A program made the position numbers and the translations under genes. Below, piece after piece: positions 34,851 through 43,066 of a stretch of 64,000 bases of DNA. The DNA comes from DASUAO01 sp046484625. GTDB lineage: Bacteria; Actinomycetota; Acidimicrobiia; IMCC26256; PALSA-555. The DNA lies in contig JAWOIO010000109.1 of the NCBI GenBank assembly GCA_046484625.1, positions 1 through 64,000 of the forward strand. The letters are read 5' to 3'. The notes under the pieces are model-generated. The model saw only the letters and a program-made list of their open reading frames with translations. It searched no databases and was not told where the DNA came from. Numbering within the stretch: the stretch's first letter is position 1; the number at the start of each line of letters is the position of its first letter.

Positions 34851-35435
34851 TCAGCGATCGATACGAGGTCGCTTGAACTCGTTGATGTGGGTCACCGGGA
34901 GCAGCGCGAGCACCCGCGCGAGGTCGTCGACGTCCTCACGCTGCATCAGCCGGACGAAGGCGGCGTCGTCGCCCTCGATGAACGTCGGGACGCCCCACAC
35001 CCCCCAGCGCTCGACGCCTTCGATGTGCTCCGCCTCGAGGGTCTTCAGCGGCCGCCCGCTCGCGACCTCGTCGGCAAGGGCGGCGGGGTCACCGCCGGCG
35101 CCGGCGATCGCGTCGTGCAGCACCCCCGCGTCGTCGATCTTGCGCCCGTGGTCGTGGCGGGCGGCGAACAGCGCGAGGTGCACGGCGGGGAAGACCTCGG
35201 GGAACGCGTCGCGCGCCGCGATCCCGTACAGGAGCGCGAGGACCCCGCTGCCCCACTCCGCGGGATCGCGCTCCCACATCGGCGGCTCGTCCTCCCCGAC
35301 GTGAGCCTGGTCGAGGGAGAACGCGAGGTAGCGCGGTTGGAGGTCGAGCCGCTCGGCGCCCGCCATCAGGGTCGCGTTGCCGTTGTAGGCGAACGGGCAT
35401 CGGTAGTCGAAGGTGACGGTGATGGTCCGGGTCAT
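34851..35435 (-). CDS. DsbA-family thioredoxin-like oxidoreductase
   Basis: A 194-aa member of the DsbA/2-hydroxychromene-2-carboxylate isomerase fold family. The N-terminal active-site region reads TFDYRCPFAYNGN (near residues 8-20), a single Cys followed by PFA, so a CxxC pair is absent. This is the pattern of FrnE-like or glutathione/mycothiol-using relatives, not a periplasmic DsbA. The second landmark is the cis-Pro loop GVWGVPTFIEG near 146-156. No signal peptide, so cytosolic. Substrate unknown. It follows the PAP2 gene by 8 nt, likely one transcript. Confidence 0.78.
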   Translation of the reverse strand: MTRTITVTFDYRCPFAYNGNATLMAGAERLDLQPRYLAFSLDQAHVGEDEPPMWERDPAEWGSGVLALLYGIAARDAFPEVFPAVHLALFAARHDHGRKIDDAGVLHDAIAGAGGDPAALADEVASGRPLKTLEAEHIEGVERWGVWGVPTFIEGDDAAFVRLMQREDVDDLARVLALLPVTHINEFKRPRIDR

Positions 35436-35443
35436 CGGGCTCC

Positions 35444-35971
35444 TCAGGTGGCGATCCGGCGCGCGGCAGGTGCGAGCGCCAAGCCGAGCGCGGCGCCTGC
35501 GACCACGTCGGACGGATGGTGGAGGCGGACGTAGACGCGGCTGCACGCGACGAGGCCGGCAAGGGTGAACCAGGCGGGCGCGCTGCGACGGCCGTGCGAG
35601 AGCACTGCCGCGCACATGAACGCGGTGGCGGCGTGGCCCGACGGGAACGACGACGTGACGGGCCGACGCATCTTGAAGGGGAGCGGTTCGTCGTGGGAGT
35701 AGTGGTCCTGGGGGCGGACTCGCCGGAACAGTGACTTCACCAGCCCGTTCGTGATCGCGGACTCGATGCCCAGCGCGGTGCTGAAGCGCAACGCGACGCG
35801 AGGGTCACGACGCGCGACCGCTCGCCCGATCCCCACGACGTGCCACAGCATGCCGTGGTCGGCCGCGCTCGAGAGCCCGTAGAACAGCCGGTCGAGCGCC
35901 GGCGAGCGTCGCGGCTCGAGCCACTTCTCGATCGCCTCGTCGAATTCGCGCGCCCGATCGGTCAACGCCAT
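35444..35971 (-). CDS. PAP2 family membrane phosphatase
   Basis: A 175-aa type-2 phosphatidic acid phosphatase. All three phosphatase motifs are present: KSLFRRVRPQD near residues 80-90, SSFPSGHAATAF near 108-119 and CSRVYVRLHHPSDVVAG near 143-159. Several hydrophobic helices place it in the membrane. Members dephosphorylate lipid phosphates such as phosphatidate or undecaprenyl pyrophosphate; the substrate is unknown. A TAGCAT box six bases before the ATG suggests a leaderless mRNA. The gene heads a pair with the DsbA-like gene. Confidence 0.87.
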   Translation of the reverse strand: MALTDRAREFDEAIEKWLEPRRSPALDRLFYGLSSAADHGMLWHVVGIGRAVARRDPRVALRFSTALGIESAITNGLVKSLFRRVRPQDHYSHDEPLPFKMRRPVTSSFPSGHAATAFMCAAVLSHGRRSAPAWFTLAGLVACSRVYVRLHHPSDVVAGAALGLALAPAARRIAT

Positions 35972-35977
35972 GACCCG

Positions 35978-35983
35978 ATGCTA
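35978..35983 (-). promoter_or_regulatory. -10 hexamer TAGCAT, leaderless start
   Basis: On the minus strand TAGCAT plus 6 nt precedes ATG 35971 of the PAP2 gene; it lies just before the 3' end of the nitrilase gene. Confidence 0.55.
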
Positions 35984-36931
35984 CCGGTGAGTCTCCGGTG
36001 CTCCCAGGTCCACGATCGGCCCGTAGGTGTCGGGTCGGCGCGTCGTGAGGAACGGGAAGAGCGTGAGCCAGTCGCGACGGGCATCGAGATCGAGGTCGAC
36101 GACGAGCACGCACGGCTCGTCACGGGGCGCCTGTGCGAGCACCCGCCCGTACGGGTCGCACACGAACGACGACCCGTAGAACTCCAGCGGGCCTTCGGTG
36201 CCCACGCGGTTCACCACGATCATGTGCAGACCGTTCGCGATCGCGTTGCCGGTGATCACGCGCTCCCACAGCGGTTCGGTGTCGAAGTCCGGGTGACCGG
36301 GCTCGGACCCGATCGCGGTGGGGTAGACGAGCACATCGGCACCGGCGAGGGAGTACGCCCGGGCGACCTCCGGGAACCACTGGTCCCAGCATGTGGGGAA
36401 CCCGAAGGTCGCGTGCTCGACCGGGACCGGCGGGTAGCCGTCGTCGCCGGGCAGGAACCAACGGTCTTCGTAGTAGCCCTCGGTGACCGGGAGGTGCGTC
36501 TTGCGCGTGTGTGCGAGCAGCGCACCGTGGGGGTCGACGCAGATCGCGGTGTTGTACCCGAGGGTGGAGCCGTCGGCGTGCTCGTAGAGGGACGCGTGGA
36601 CCGCGACGCCATGCCCGGCGGCGAGGCGGGTCACGAAGGCATGCGTCGGACCCCCGACGAGCGGCTCGGGCGCGATCGCGACGCCCAGCACGTCGTGGCC
36701 GGGGCCACCCGGGTCGACCGCGAAGTAGGGCGAGAGCGTCAGCTCCATGAGGCAGACGATGCGGGCGCCGGCGTCGGCCGCGGCGCGTACGCCCTCGGCC
36801 AGCGCGGCGGCGTGCTGCTCGGGATCGGGATGCCAGCGATGCTGCACGAGCCCGATCCGGAGCGGAGCCCGGGCGGGTGGGTCGACCCGGGCGGGGGACG
36901 GTGCCAGCCCCTCGGCGACGATGACGTGCAT
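35981..36931 (-). CDS. Carbon-nitrogen hydrolase (nitrilase superfamily)
   Basis: A 316-aa amidase of the nitrilase superfamily. The Glu-Lys-Cys triad is visible: Glu in CLMELTLSPYF near residue 63, Lys in AHTRKTHLP near 143, and Cys in FGFPTCWDQWFPEVARA near 180. This pattern resembles N-carbamoylputrescine amidase (AguB) and beta-ureidopropionase-like enzymes. A 25-residue N-terminal extension (VIVAEGLAPSPARVDPPARA) precedes the core, which begins at LRIGLVQHRW. The exact substrate is uncertain. It is cotranscribed or tandem with the RecB-like gene upstream. Confidence 0.82.
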   Translation of the reverse strand: MHVIVAEGLAPSPARVDPPARAPLRIGLVQHRWHPDPEQHAAALAEGVRAAADAGARIVCLMELTLSPYFAVDPGGPGHDVLGVAIAPEPLVGGPTHAFVTRLAAGHGVAVHASLYEHADGSTLGYNTAICVDPHGALLAHTRKTHLPVTEGYYEDRWFLPGDDGYPPVPVEHATFGFPTCWDQWFPEVARAYSLAGADVLVYPTAIGSEPGHPDFDTEPLWERVITGNAIANGLHMIVVNRVGTEGPLEFYGSSFVCDPYGRVLAQAPRDEPCVLVVDLDLDARRDWLTLFPFLTTRRPDTYGPIVDLGAPETHR

Positions 36932-36995
36932 CGGCCCATTGTGACGCTCGACGCGCCGCGCTGCGTCGAGCGCCAGGTTGCGTCGAGCGGGGTGG

Positions 36996-37838
36996 TCAGG
37001 CGGTGCGGAGCGCGGGCTCGGGCGCGACCGCGTCGGCGAGGGCGCCGCGCAGCTCGACCGCGCGGTCGGGGTTGCCCCCGTGTGCCGGACAGTAGGCCTT
37101 GAAGGAGCAGAAGTCGCAGAGCCGGCTGGGCTTGGCGCGGAAGTTCTCGCGCTCGCAGGCGCCCTCGATCGCGGTCCACAGTGCGCTCGTGCGGCGCTCG
37201 ACGCCCCGGCAGGTCTGCTCGGTGGGGGTCGCGATGATCGCTTCGGGCTTGGACAGGTAGAGGAGCTGGACCCTGGCGGGGCGACGCCCCAGCATCTGCT
37301 CGCAGAGCAGCGCGTAGATGTGGACGCCACCAAGGCTCTTGGCCTCGAAGAACTCGGACGGCACGCGCCCGGTCTTGTAGTCGGTGACGACCAGCTCGCC
37401 GTCGCCGTCGAGCTCGAGGCGGTCGATGATGCCGCGGACGCGCACGGCCCCGAGGTCGGCCTGCAGCTTGAGCTCGAGCCCGATCGGGTGGATGGCCGTG
37501 GGGTCCTCGAGCTCGAAGTAGCGCCGGACGAGGGTCTCGGCGTCGGCGTGGAAGGCGGCCCAGCCGTCGTCGTCGAGGTCGAGGAGCGCGAACTCCGGGT
37601 CGCTCGCGAGCTCGGCCCGGGCCCGGTCGAGGTCGGCGAGCGCGGCGTCGACCGAGCGGTCGTGGGGTGGTCGGCACATCAGCAGCTCGAGGGCCCGGTG
37701 CACGAGCGTGCCCTTCGAGGCGGCGGCGGACGGCGGCTCGGGGAGCCGGTCGAGATAGGAGAAGCGGAACGCGAGCGGGCACTCCTTGAAGCTGGAGATG
37801 GAGCTGGGGGAGAGCGACTTCGGAATCTCGAGGGCCAT
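36996..37838 (-). CDS. RecB/Cas4-like PD-(D/E)XK exonuclease with Fe-S cluster motif
   Basis: A 280-aa nuclease-domain protein. It opens with LSPSSISSFKECPLAFRFSYL (first cluster Cys near residue 20). The nuclease core has GTLVHRALELL, GIIDRLELDGDGELVVTDYKTG near 136-157 (the D-x-n-D/E-x-K pattern: D139, D152 and K154 region) and QLLYL. The C-terminal cysteines CDFCSFKAYC near 250-259 complete a 4Fe-4S site as in AddB and Cas4. No helicase or cas genes are nearby, so this is the stand-alone actinobacterial RecB-family exonuclease. Role in DNA repair is likely. TACCGT lies 7 nt before the start. Confidence 0.85.
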   Translation of the reverse strand: MALEIPKSLSPSSISSFKECPLAFRFSYLDRLPEPPSAAASKGTLVHRALELLMCRPPHDRSVDAALADLDRARAELASDPEFALLDLDDDGWAAFHADAETLVRRYFELEDPTAIHPIGLELKLQADLGAVRVRGIIDRLELDGDGELVVTDYKTGRVPSEFFEAKSLGGVHIYALLCEQMLGRRPARVQLLYLSKPEAIIATPTEQTCRGVERRTSALWTAIEGACERENFRAKPSRLCDFCSFKAYCPAHGGNPDRAVELRGALADAVAPEPALRTA

Positions 37839-37845
37839 GTGGGGC

Positions 37846-37851
37846 ACGGTA
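37846..37851 (-). promoter_or_regulatory. -10 hexamer TACCGT, leaderless start
   Basis: On the minus strand TACCGT plus 7 nt precedes ATG 37838 of the RecB-like gene. Confidence 0.5.
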
Positions 37852-37949
37852 CCGGAGGCGTGTGACATCGACGAGGACCTGCGTCCGCAAGGGGTCGGGT
37901 ACCGTGCCCGGGCACGGAGCCGCGACGGGGAACGGAAGGTGGACGCTCG

Positions 37950-38960
37950 ATGAAGGTCGAAGGTGGCATCCCGACGACGGGGATCGAGGAGATCGCGGCC
38001 GCGGCCCGGAACCTCGAGGAGGTGGGCTACGACGGCGGGATCACCGCCGAGATGAGCCACGACCCCTTCCTCCCGCTGGTGATCGCCGCGGAGCACACCG
38101 AGACGCTCGAGCTCGGCACCGGGATCGCGGTCGCGTTCGCCCGCAACCCGATGACGCTGGCGAACATCGGCTACGACCTCCAGGTCTTCAGCAAGGGTCG
38201 GTTCACCCTGGGCCTCGGGAGCCAGATCAAGCCGCACATCGAGAAGCGCTTCTCGATGCCGTGGTCGCACCCCGCGGCGCGCATGCGCGAGCTGATCCTC
38301 GCGATGCGGGCGATCTGGGCGTGCTGGAACGACGGCACACCGCTCGACTTCCGGGGCGAGTTCTACCGCCACACCCTGATGACGCCGTTCTTCGTGCCCG
38401 GCCCGAACCCCTACGGCGACCCCCGCATCTCGCTCGCGGCCGTCGGTGAGCGCATGACGGAGGTCGCGGGCGAGGTCGCCGACGGCGTGATCCTCCACGC
38501 GTTCACCACCCGCCGCTATGTGGAGGAGGTCACCCTCCCGGCGCTGCAACGCGGCTTCGAGCGCTCGGGTCGCAGCCGCGACGACTTTGAGATCTCGGGC
38601 CCGCTGTTCATCGTGGCGGGCAACAACGAGGAGGAGTTCGTGAAGGCCAGAGCCGGGACGAAGCAGCAGATCGCGTTCTACGGCTCGACTCCGGCGTACC
38701 GGGGCGTGCTCGAGCTGCACGGGTGGGGCGACCTGCAGACCGAGCTCAACCGTCTGTCGAAGCAGGGGGAGTGGGTCGCGATGGGCGAGCTCATCACCGA
38801 CGACATCCTCGAGGAGTTCGCCGTCGTCGCCGAGCCCGAGGCGGTGCCCGTCGCCATGCTCGCCCGCTACGGGGGCATCGTCGACCGGCTCGCCTTCTAC
38901 GCCCCATACGAGAGCGACCCCGAGCGATGGAAGCAGGTGCTCGCCGGGTTCAAGGCGTGA
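37950..38960 (+). CDS. LLM-class F420-dependent oxidoreductase (TIGR03617-like)
   Basis: A 336-aa luciferase-like TIM-barrel enzyme that probably uses coenzyme F420. Landmarks are EEVGYDGGITAEMSHDPFL near residues 23-41, LELGTGIAVAFARNPMTLA near 53-71, GRFTLGLGSQIKPHIEKRF near 83-101 and SHPAARMRELI near 106-116; this pattern matches the TIGR03617 subfamily. Substrate is unknown. The ATG is preceded by ggaacggaagg. It lies 2 nt before the pyrophosphatase gene, giving a probable operon continued by the cupin gene. Confidence 0.85.
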   Translation: MKVEGGIPTTGIEEIAAAARNLEEVGYDGGITAEMSHDPFLPLVIAAEHTETLELGTGIAVAFARNPMTLANIGYDLQVFSKGRFTLGLGSQIKPHIEKRFSMPWSHPAARMRELILAMRAIWACWNDGTPLDFRGEFYRHTLMTPFFVPGPNPYGDPRISLAAVGERMTEVAGEVADGVILHAFTTRRYVEEVTLPALQRGFERSGRSRDDFEISGPLFIVAGNNEEEFVKARAGTKQQIAFYGSTPAYRGVLELHGWGDLQTELNRLSKQGEWVAMGELITDDILEEFAVVAEPEAVPVAMLARYGGIVDRLAFYAPYESDPERWKQVLAGFKA

Positions 38961-38962
38961 CG

Positions 38963-39454
38963 ATGGAGCTGGAGGTGATCGTCGAGATCCCGCGTGGCTC
39001 GCGCAACAAGTACGAGATGGACCACGACACCGCGGCGATCTGGCTCGATCGGACGCTCTTCACCGCGACCCAGTATCCGGCCGACTACGGCTTCGTCCCC
39101 GACTCGCTGGCCGAGGACGGCGACCCGCTCGACGTGCTCGTCCTGCTCGACGCCCCGACGTTCCCGGGCTGCCACGTGATGGTGCGCCCGATCGGCGTGT
39201 TCCGGATGCACGACGAGGCCGGCGGGGACGACAAGGTGCTCTGCGTGCCCGCCAAGGACCCGCGTTACACGCGCTACGTCGACCTCGACGACGTGCGCAG
39301 CGCCACACCGTTCCTCCTCGACGAGATCGAGCACTTCTTCCACGTGTACAAGGACGTCGAACCCGGCAAGATGACCGAGCCCGGTCGATGGGAGAGCGCC
39401 GAGACCGCGGCGCGGGTCATCGAGGAAGCCCGGACGCGGTTCGTGGGGTCCTGA
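38963..39454 (+). CDS. ppa: Inorganic pyrophosphatase
   Basis: A 163-aa soluble family I pyrophosphatase that hydrolyses PPi to phosphate and drives biosynthetic reactions. Conserved elements are VEIPRGSRNKYEMD near residues 7-20, TATQYPADYGFVPDSLAEDGDPLDVLVL near 33-60 (the Asp-rich metal site DGDPLDVLV) and PAKDPRYTRY near 96-105. Length is normal. It starts 2 nt after the F420-dependent enzyme gene, so the two are cotranscribed. Confidence 0.95.
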   Translation: MELEVIVEIPRGSRNKYEMDHDTAAIWLDRTLFTATQYPADYGFVPDSLAEDGDPLDVLVLLDAPTFPGCHVMVRPIGVFRMHDEAGGDDKVLCVPAKDPRYTRYVDLDDVRSATPFLLDEIEHFFHVYKDVEPGKMTEPGRWESAETAARVIEEARTRFVGS

Positions 39455-39498
39455 GCAGGGATCCCCAGCCCGGCGGGGCCAGAGCGAGGAGGAGTGGG

Positions 39499-39819
39499 AT
39501 GACGGAACGGCGCCTCGGTGACGTCGCGACGAAGGTCCTGTTCGAGAACGACCGGGTCAAGGTCTGGGAGCTCGTCCTCGCGCCGGGCGAGTCGTCCGAC
39601 ACCCACGAGCACCACCACGACTACCTGCTCGTCCAGCTCGAGGGCGACAAGATCACCGGCGACTTCGAGCCCGACACCAACGGTGAGTTCCCGCCGGGGC
39701 TGGTGGAGGGCGACGTCGCGCCGGGCAACGTGTTCTACACGACGAAGGGTGGTATCGAGACCGCCCGCAACACGGGGACCACGCCGTACCGCGAGATCCT
39801 CATCGAGCTGAAGGACTGA
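39499..39819 (+). CDS. Cupin-domain small protein
   Basis: A 106-aa single-domain cupin, a small beta barrel. The metal-binding motif is visible as SSDTHEHHHDYLLVQLEGDK near residues 32-51, with three clustered His and the usual Gly after them. The second motif (PGNVFYTTKGGIETARNTGT near 75-94) lacks the usual His, so metal binding may be partial. No catalytic role can be assigned. Start ATG follows gaggaggag. It follows ppa by 44 nt in the same direction. Confidence 0.72.
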   Translation: MTERRLGDVATKVLFENDRVKVWELVLAPGESSDTHEHHHDYLLVQLEGDKITGDFEPDTNGEFPPGLVEGDVAPGNVFYTTKGGIETARNTGTTPYREILIELKD

Positions 39820-39893
39820 CCCTGTCGCCGCCGGAGGTCCCTTCGGGTGAGGCCACGCCCCCTTCGCTTCGGGACACGCGGGCACTCCGGGGC

Positions 39894-41033
39894 ATGCGGG
39901 TCCTCGAGGTCGCAACGCTCTACTCGGCGCCGCAGATCGGAGCGCTGCTCGGGGACCTCGGCGCCGACGTCGTCAAGGTCGAGCCGCCCGGTGGCGACCC
40001 CATGCGACACATGGGCCAGCAGCGCGACGGACGCGCCGTCGCGTGGGAGCTGGTCGCCAGGAACAAGCGGTCGGTCGTGCTCGACCTCGACCAGACGCAC
40101 GGCGGATCCGAGGCCGATCGCGCGACGTTCGACGCCCTCGTGCGCGCGGCCGACGTGCTGGTCGAGAACCTCACCCCGGCCGTCCGGACGAGGTGGGAGT
40201 GCACGTACGAGCAGCTCGCCGCGCGCAACCCGCGTCTCGTCGTGGTGAGCGTCAGCTGCTACGGGCTGACCGGGCCGTATGCCGATCGACCGGGGGCCGG
40301 GACGCTCGCGGAGGCCTTCGCGGGGCTCACCCACATGACCGGTGAGCCCGACGGCCCTCCGATGCTCTCGTCGGTCGCGATCGGCGACACGGTCACGGCG
40401 TTCTGGGGCGTGATCGGCGCCCTCGCCGCGTGCTGGGGGCGCGACGCGGGGCGAAGCAGTGACGCGGAGCCACGCGGGCGACTCGTCGACGTCAGCATGG
40501 TGGAGCCCATGCTGCACGTGATGGCAGGCACGATCGCGGGATGGGATCGTGAGGGGGCACCGCCCATCCGGAGCGGGAGTCGAGTCCCGGGTGGGGTCCC
40601 GCGCAACGTCTACCGAACTGCCGACGAACAGTACGTCGCCGTGTCGGGGACGACCGATGCCCAGGTGGCGCGTGTGCTCGGGATCCTCGGGCGAGCCGAC
40701 GCGGCGTCCCGCGACCGCTTCGGCACCGCGGCGGCCCGCCGGACTTCCGGTGACGAGCTCGACGCGCTGGTCGCGGCGTGGGTCGGGGCGCGCCCGCGCG
40801 ACGCCGTCGTCGCGGCGTTCGTCGAGGCGCGGGTAGCGATCTCGCCCGTCAACGACGCGCGCGATGTCCTCGGCGATCCCCAGGTTCGTGCCCGCGGCGC
40901 GGTGGTCGAGCCGGGGCCGGCCCCCGACCTCGACGCGCACCACGACGAGGTGCTCGCGGACTGGAGCGCCGGATCAGGGAGCGCCGGATCAGGGAGCGCC
41001 GGATCAGGGACGGAGACCGACCCCCGGGAGTGA
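39894..41033 (+). CDS. CaiB/BaiF family CoA-transferase
   Basis: A 379-aa family III CoA-transferase-like protein. The N-terminal block MRVLEVATLYSAPQIGALLGDLGADVVKVEPP near residues 1-32, the nucleotide loop RNKRSVVLDLD near 59-69, and CYGLTGPYADRPGAGTLAEAFAGL near 122-145 are characteristic. The catalytic Asp equivalent lies in the GRLVDVSMVEPML region near 198. The substrate is unknown. The last 20 residues carry three SAGSG repeats encoded by a 15-bp tandem array. The end overlaps the convergent SDR gene by 30 nt. An earlier in-frame start is possible. Confidence 0.82.
   Translation: MRVLEVATLYSAPQIGALLGDLGADVVKVEPPGGDPMRHMGQQRDGRAVAWELVARNKRSVVLDLDQTHGGSEADRATFDALVRAADVLVENLTPAVRTRWECTYEQLAARNPRLVVVSVSCYGLTGPYADRPGAGTLAEAFAGLTHMTGEPDGPPMLSSVAIGDTVTAFWGVIGALAACWGRDAGRSSDAEPRGRLVDVSMVEPMLHVMAGTIAGWDREGAPPIRSGSRVPGGVPRNVYRTADEQYVAVSGTTDAQVARVLGILGRADAASRDRFGTAAARRTSGDELDALVAAWVGARPRDAVVAAFVEARVAISPVNDARDVLGDPQVRARGAVVEPGPAPDLDAHHDEVLADWSAGSGSAGSGSAGSGTETDPRE
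40964..41008. repeat. Tandem repeat, 3 x 15 bp, at overlapping gene ends
   Basis: Three exact copies of gagcgccggatcagg encode (SAGSG)3 of the CaiB-type protein. The stop codon of the convergent SDR gene (41004-41006) falls inside the third copy. Confidence 0.92.
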
Positions 41034-41870
41034 TCCGTCCACGTCGGTGAAGCCGTACGTCGTGGCGAGCGTCCCGGTGGGGATCGCCCGGCCGGTCTGA
41101 GTCAGCACCGATGGATCGGTCGCGAGGGCGACCACACCCCGGCCGACGAAGCGTGGCGTCTCCGCGTCGGCGAGGTCGAACGTCCCCTCGCCGGGAAGGT
41201 CGAGGACGGACCGGCCGTCTTCGGTCGAGCGGGCTCCGAGCTCCACGATCTCCGTGCGCACGAGTCCGGGCCACAGCGACACCACGGTGACCCCGTGGGG
41301 TTCGAGCTCGTGCGCCATGTCGGCCGTCATCTTGTCGAGCGCCGCCTTCCCGACGCCGTACACGACGTTGTGCGCGTACTGCACGGCGCCGGAGGAGGAG
41401 ACGTTGACGATGAGCCCCCTCGCGGCGAGCAGCATCGGCGCCGCCAGCACGGAGGCCACGTAGTGGGATCGGACCCCGATGTCGAGGACCTGGTCCCAGG
41501 CCTCGACGGGCAGCTCCCAGAAGGGCTGCCCGAGCCAGGGTGCGAGGTCGATCGCGGAGTAGACGTTGTTGACGAGCACGTCGAGGCGCCCGTGATCCCG
41601 AGCGACACGGGTGAAGAGCTCCCGCACGGCGTCGTCGTCGTGGTGGTCGCACGGCACCCCGATCGCGTGTCCTCCGCCGGCCTCGATCTCGGCGACCGTG
41701 TCCCCGATCGTGCCGGGGACGGGGCCGGTATCGACGCTGCGCGCGGTGAGCACCACCGTCGCGCCCGCGAGGCCGAGCTCGATCGCGATCCCCTTGCCGA
41801 TCCCGCGACTCGCACCGGTGACGACGGCGACTGCTCCATCCAGCGGTCGATCGGCTCCAGCACGGTCCAT
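41004..41870 (-). CDS. Short-chain dehydrogenase/reductase
   Basis: A 288-aa NAD(P)-dependent SDR. The cofactor motif AVVTGASRGIGKGIAIELG lies near residues 15-33 and the NNVYSA replacement of the usual NNAG near 104. The catalytic Ser in IVNVSSSGAV near 160, with Tyr and Lys in YGVGKAALDKM near 173-183, is intact. Substrate unknown. The stop codon lies in a tandem repeat shared with the convergent CaiB gene. No near neighbour on its strand, so probably monocistronic. Confidence 0.87.
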   Translation of the reverse strand: MDRAGADRPLDGAVAVVTGASRGIGKGIAIELGLAGATVVLTARSVDTGPVPGTIGDTVAEIEAGGGHAIGVPCDHHDDDAVRELFTRVARDHGRLDVLVNNVYSAIDLAPWLGQPFWELPVEAWDQVLDIGVRSHYVASVLAAPMLLAARGLIVNVSSSGAVQYAHNVVYGVGKAALDKMTADMAHELEPHGVTVVSLWPGLVRTEIVELGARSTEDGRSVLDLPGEGTFDLADAETPRFVGRGVVALATDPSVLTQTGRAIPTGTLATTYGFTDVDGSLPGVGLRP

Positions 41871-41936
41871 CGGGAAGATCCTGTCAGGTCCGGCCCGCCG
41901 ATGGCGCGGCGGGCCGCGGATCGCCACACTGTCCGG

Positions 41937-42365
41937 GTGGGGAGCGAAGAAGCTGCGGTCGGTGCGAGCAACGCCGCGTTCTACGCGGCGTTCGAAGCGG
42001 GTGACCTCGACGCGATGGCGGCCGTGTGGGAGCACTCGGACCGGTCGACGGTGACCCATCCGGGGTGGCCCACGTTGCGCGGCTGGGCCCGGGTGCTCGG
42101 CTCGTTCGAGGCGATCTTCGCAGGGACACCGTTCATCCAGTTCGTGCTCACCGACGAGCACGTCCAGGTCGTCGGCGACGCCGCGTGGGTCACCGTCGAC
42201 GAGAACATCCTCCAGGCGACCGGGTCACCCGACGGTGGAGGGGCCGATACCGAGGAGCTCTCGGGATCGTCGGTCGCGGCGCTGAACGTGTTCGCACGCG
42301 ACGGTGGGGCGTGGCGCATGGTCGCCCACCACGGTTCGCCGGTGAGCATGACGGAGCCGGGCTGA
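41937..42365 (+). CDS. SnoaL/NTF2-like protein
   Basis: A 142-aa protein of the NTF2-like (SnoaL, ketosteroid isomerase) superfamily. Landmarks are NAAFYAAFEAGDLDAMAAVWEHSDRSTVTHPGWPTLRGWARV, read as short segments over residues about 12-55, and the C-terminal VFARDGGAWRMVAHHGSPV. Such alpha+beta barrels bind small ligands or act as isomerases; no catalytic residues can be named. GTG 41937 follows a CACACT hexamer by 6 nt. The stop overlaps the start of the DUF6629 gene by one base. Confidence 0.75.
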   Translation: MGSEEAAVGASNAAFYAAFEAGDLDAMAAVWEHSDRSTVTHPGWPTLRGWARVLGSFEAIFAGTPFIQFVLTDEHVQVVGDAAWVTVDENILQATGSPDGGGADTEELSGSSVAALNVFARDGGAWRMVAHHGSPVSMTEPG

Positions 42366-43066
42366 TGTGCTTCTCGGCCGAGGCCGACTTCGTCGCCGGT
42401 GCCGCCATCAGCGTGGTGGGAGTTGCGACGTTGACGGAGGCGCGCGCGCCGAAGGAGCTGCCGCTCGCGATCCTGCCGCTCGCGTTCGGACTGCACCAGG
42501 TCACCGAGGGCTTCGTCTGGCTCGGGCTGGAGGGCGAGACCTCGGCATCGGTGGGTCGCGCCGCGATGTACCTCTACCTCGCGTTCGCGTGGGCGGTCCT
42601 CCCACTGTTGGCGCCCCTCGCGATCCTGCTCGTCGAGCCGTTGCGTCGTCGCCGTCGAGTGCTCACGCCGCTGGTGGTGCTGGGCGGGGTGGTGGGTGTG
42701 CTGCTCGCGTACCGCCTCGTGGTCGAGGACGTCAGCGCTCGCATCAACGGGCATGTCGTGGAGTACTTCGGGGGTGGTGGTGCCGGGGGCGCGCTGACGG
42801 CCGGCTACGTCGTCGCGACGTGCGGCGCGTTCCTGCTCTCGAGCCGCCCCTACGTCCGCTGGTTCGGGGTGGCGAACGCGGTGGCAGTGGCGATCGTGGT
42901 GATCGTTCACTCCCAGGCGCTCACCTCGGTGTGGTGCGTGTGGGCCGCGATCGTGAGCTTCCTCGTGTACCTGCAGCTCCGGAGCTGGCGACGCGCCGAG
43001 CGCACCCGTGTGGAGCAGCGCGAGCCGAGCGGAGCGCCGCGCGACGCGTCCCGCGTCAGGCCGTGA
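42365..43066 (+). CDS. DUF6629-like membrane protein
   Basis: A 233-aa integral membrane protein beginning MCFSAEADFVAGAAI, the signature start of the DUF6629 family. About seven hydrophobic helices are visible, with FGLHQVTEGFVWLGL near residues 41-55 (a conserved His and Glu in a helix) and a Gly-rich loop near 137-145. No transport or enzyme motif is recognised. The ATG overlaps the previous stop (TGATG), so it is translationally coupled to the SnoaL-like gene. The C-terminal tail is basic and cytosolic. Confidence 0.72.
   Translation: MCFSAEADFVAGAAISVVGVATLTEARAPKELPLAILPLAFGLHQVTEGFVWLGLEGETSASVGRAAMYLYLAFAWAVLPLLAPLAILLVEPLRRRRRVLTPLVVLGGVVGVLLAYRLVVEDVSARINGHVVEYFGGGGAGGALTAGYVVATCGAFLLSSRPYVRWFGVANAVAVAIVVIVHSQALTSVWCVWAAIVSFLVYLQLRSWRRAERTRVEQREPSGAPRDASRVRP

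Noticed and set aside
36996..37838. Cas4 of a CRISPR system
   Set aside because: The nuclease and Fe-S motifs fit, but no cas genes or array are near; stand-alone RecB-family proteins are common in actinobacteria.
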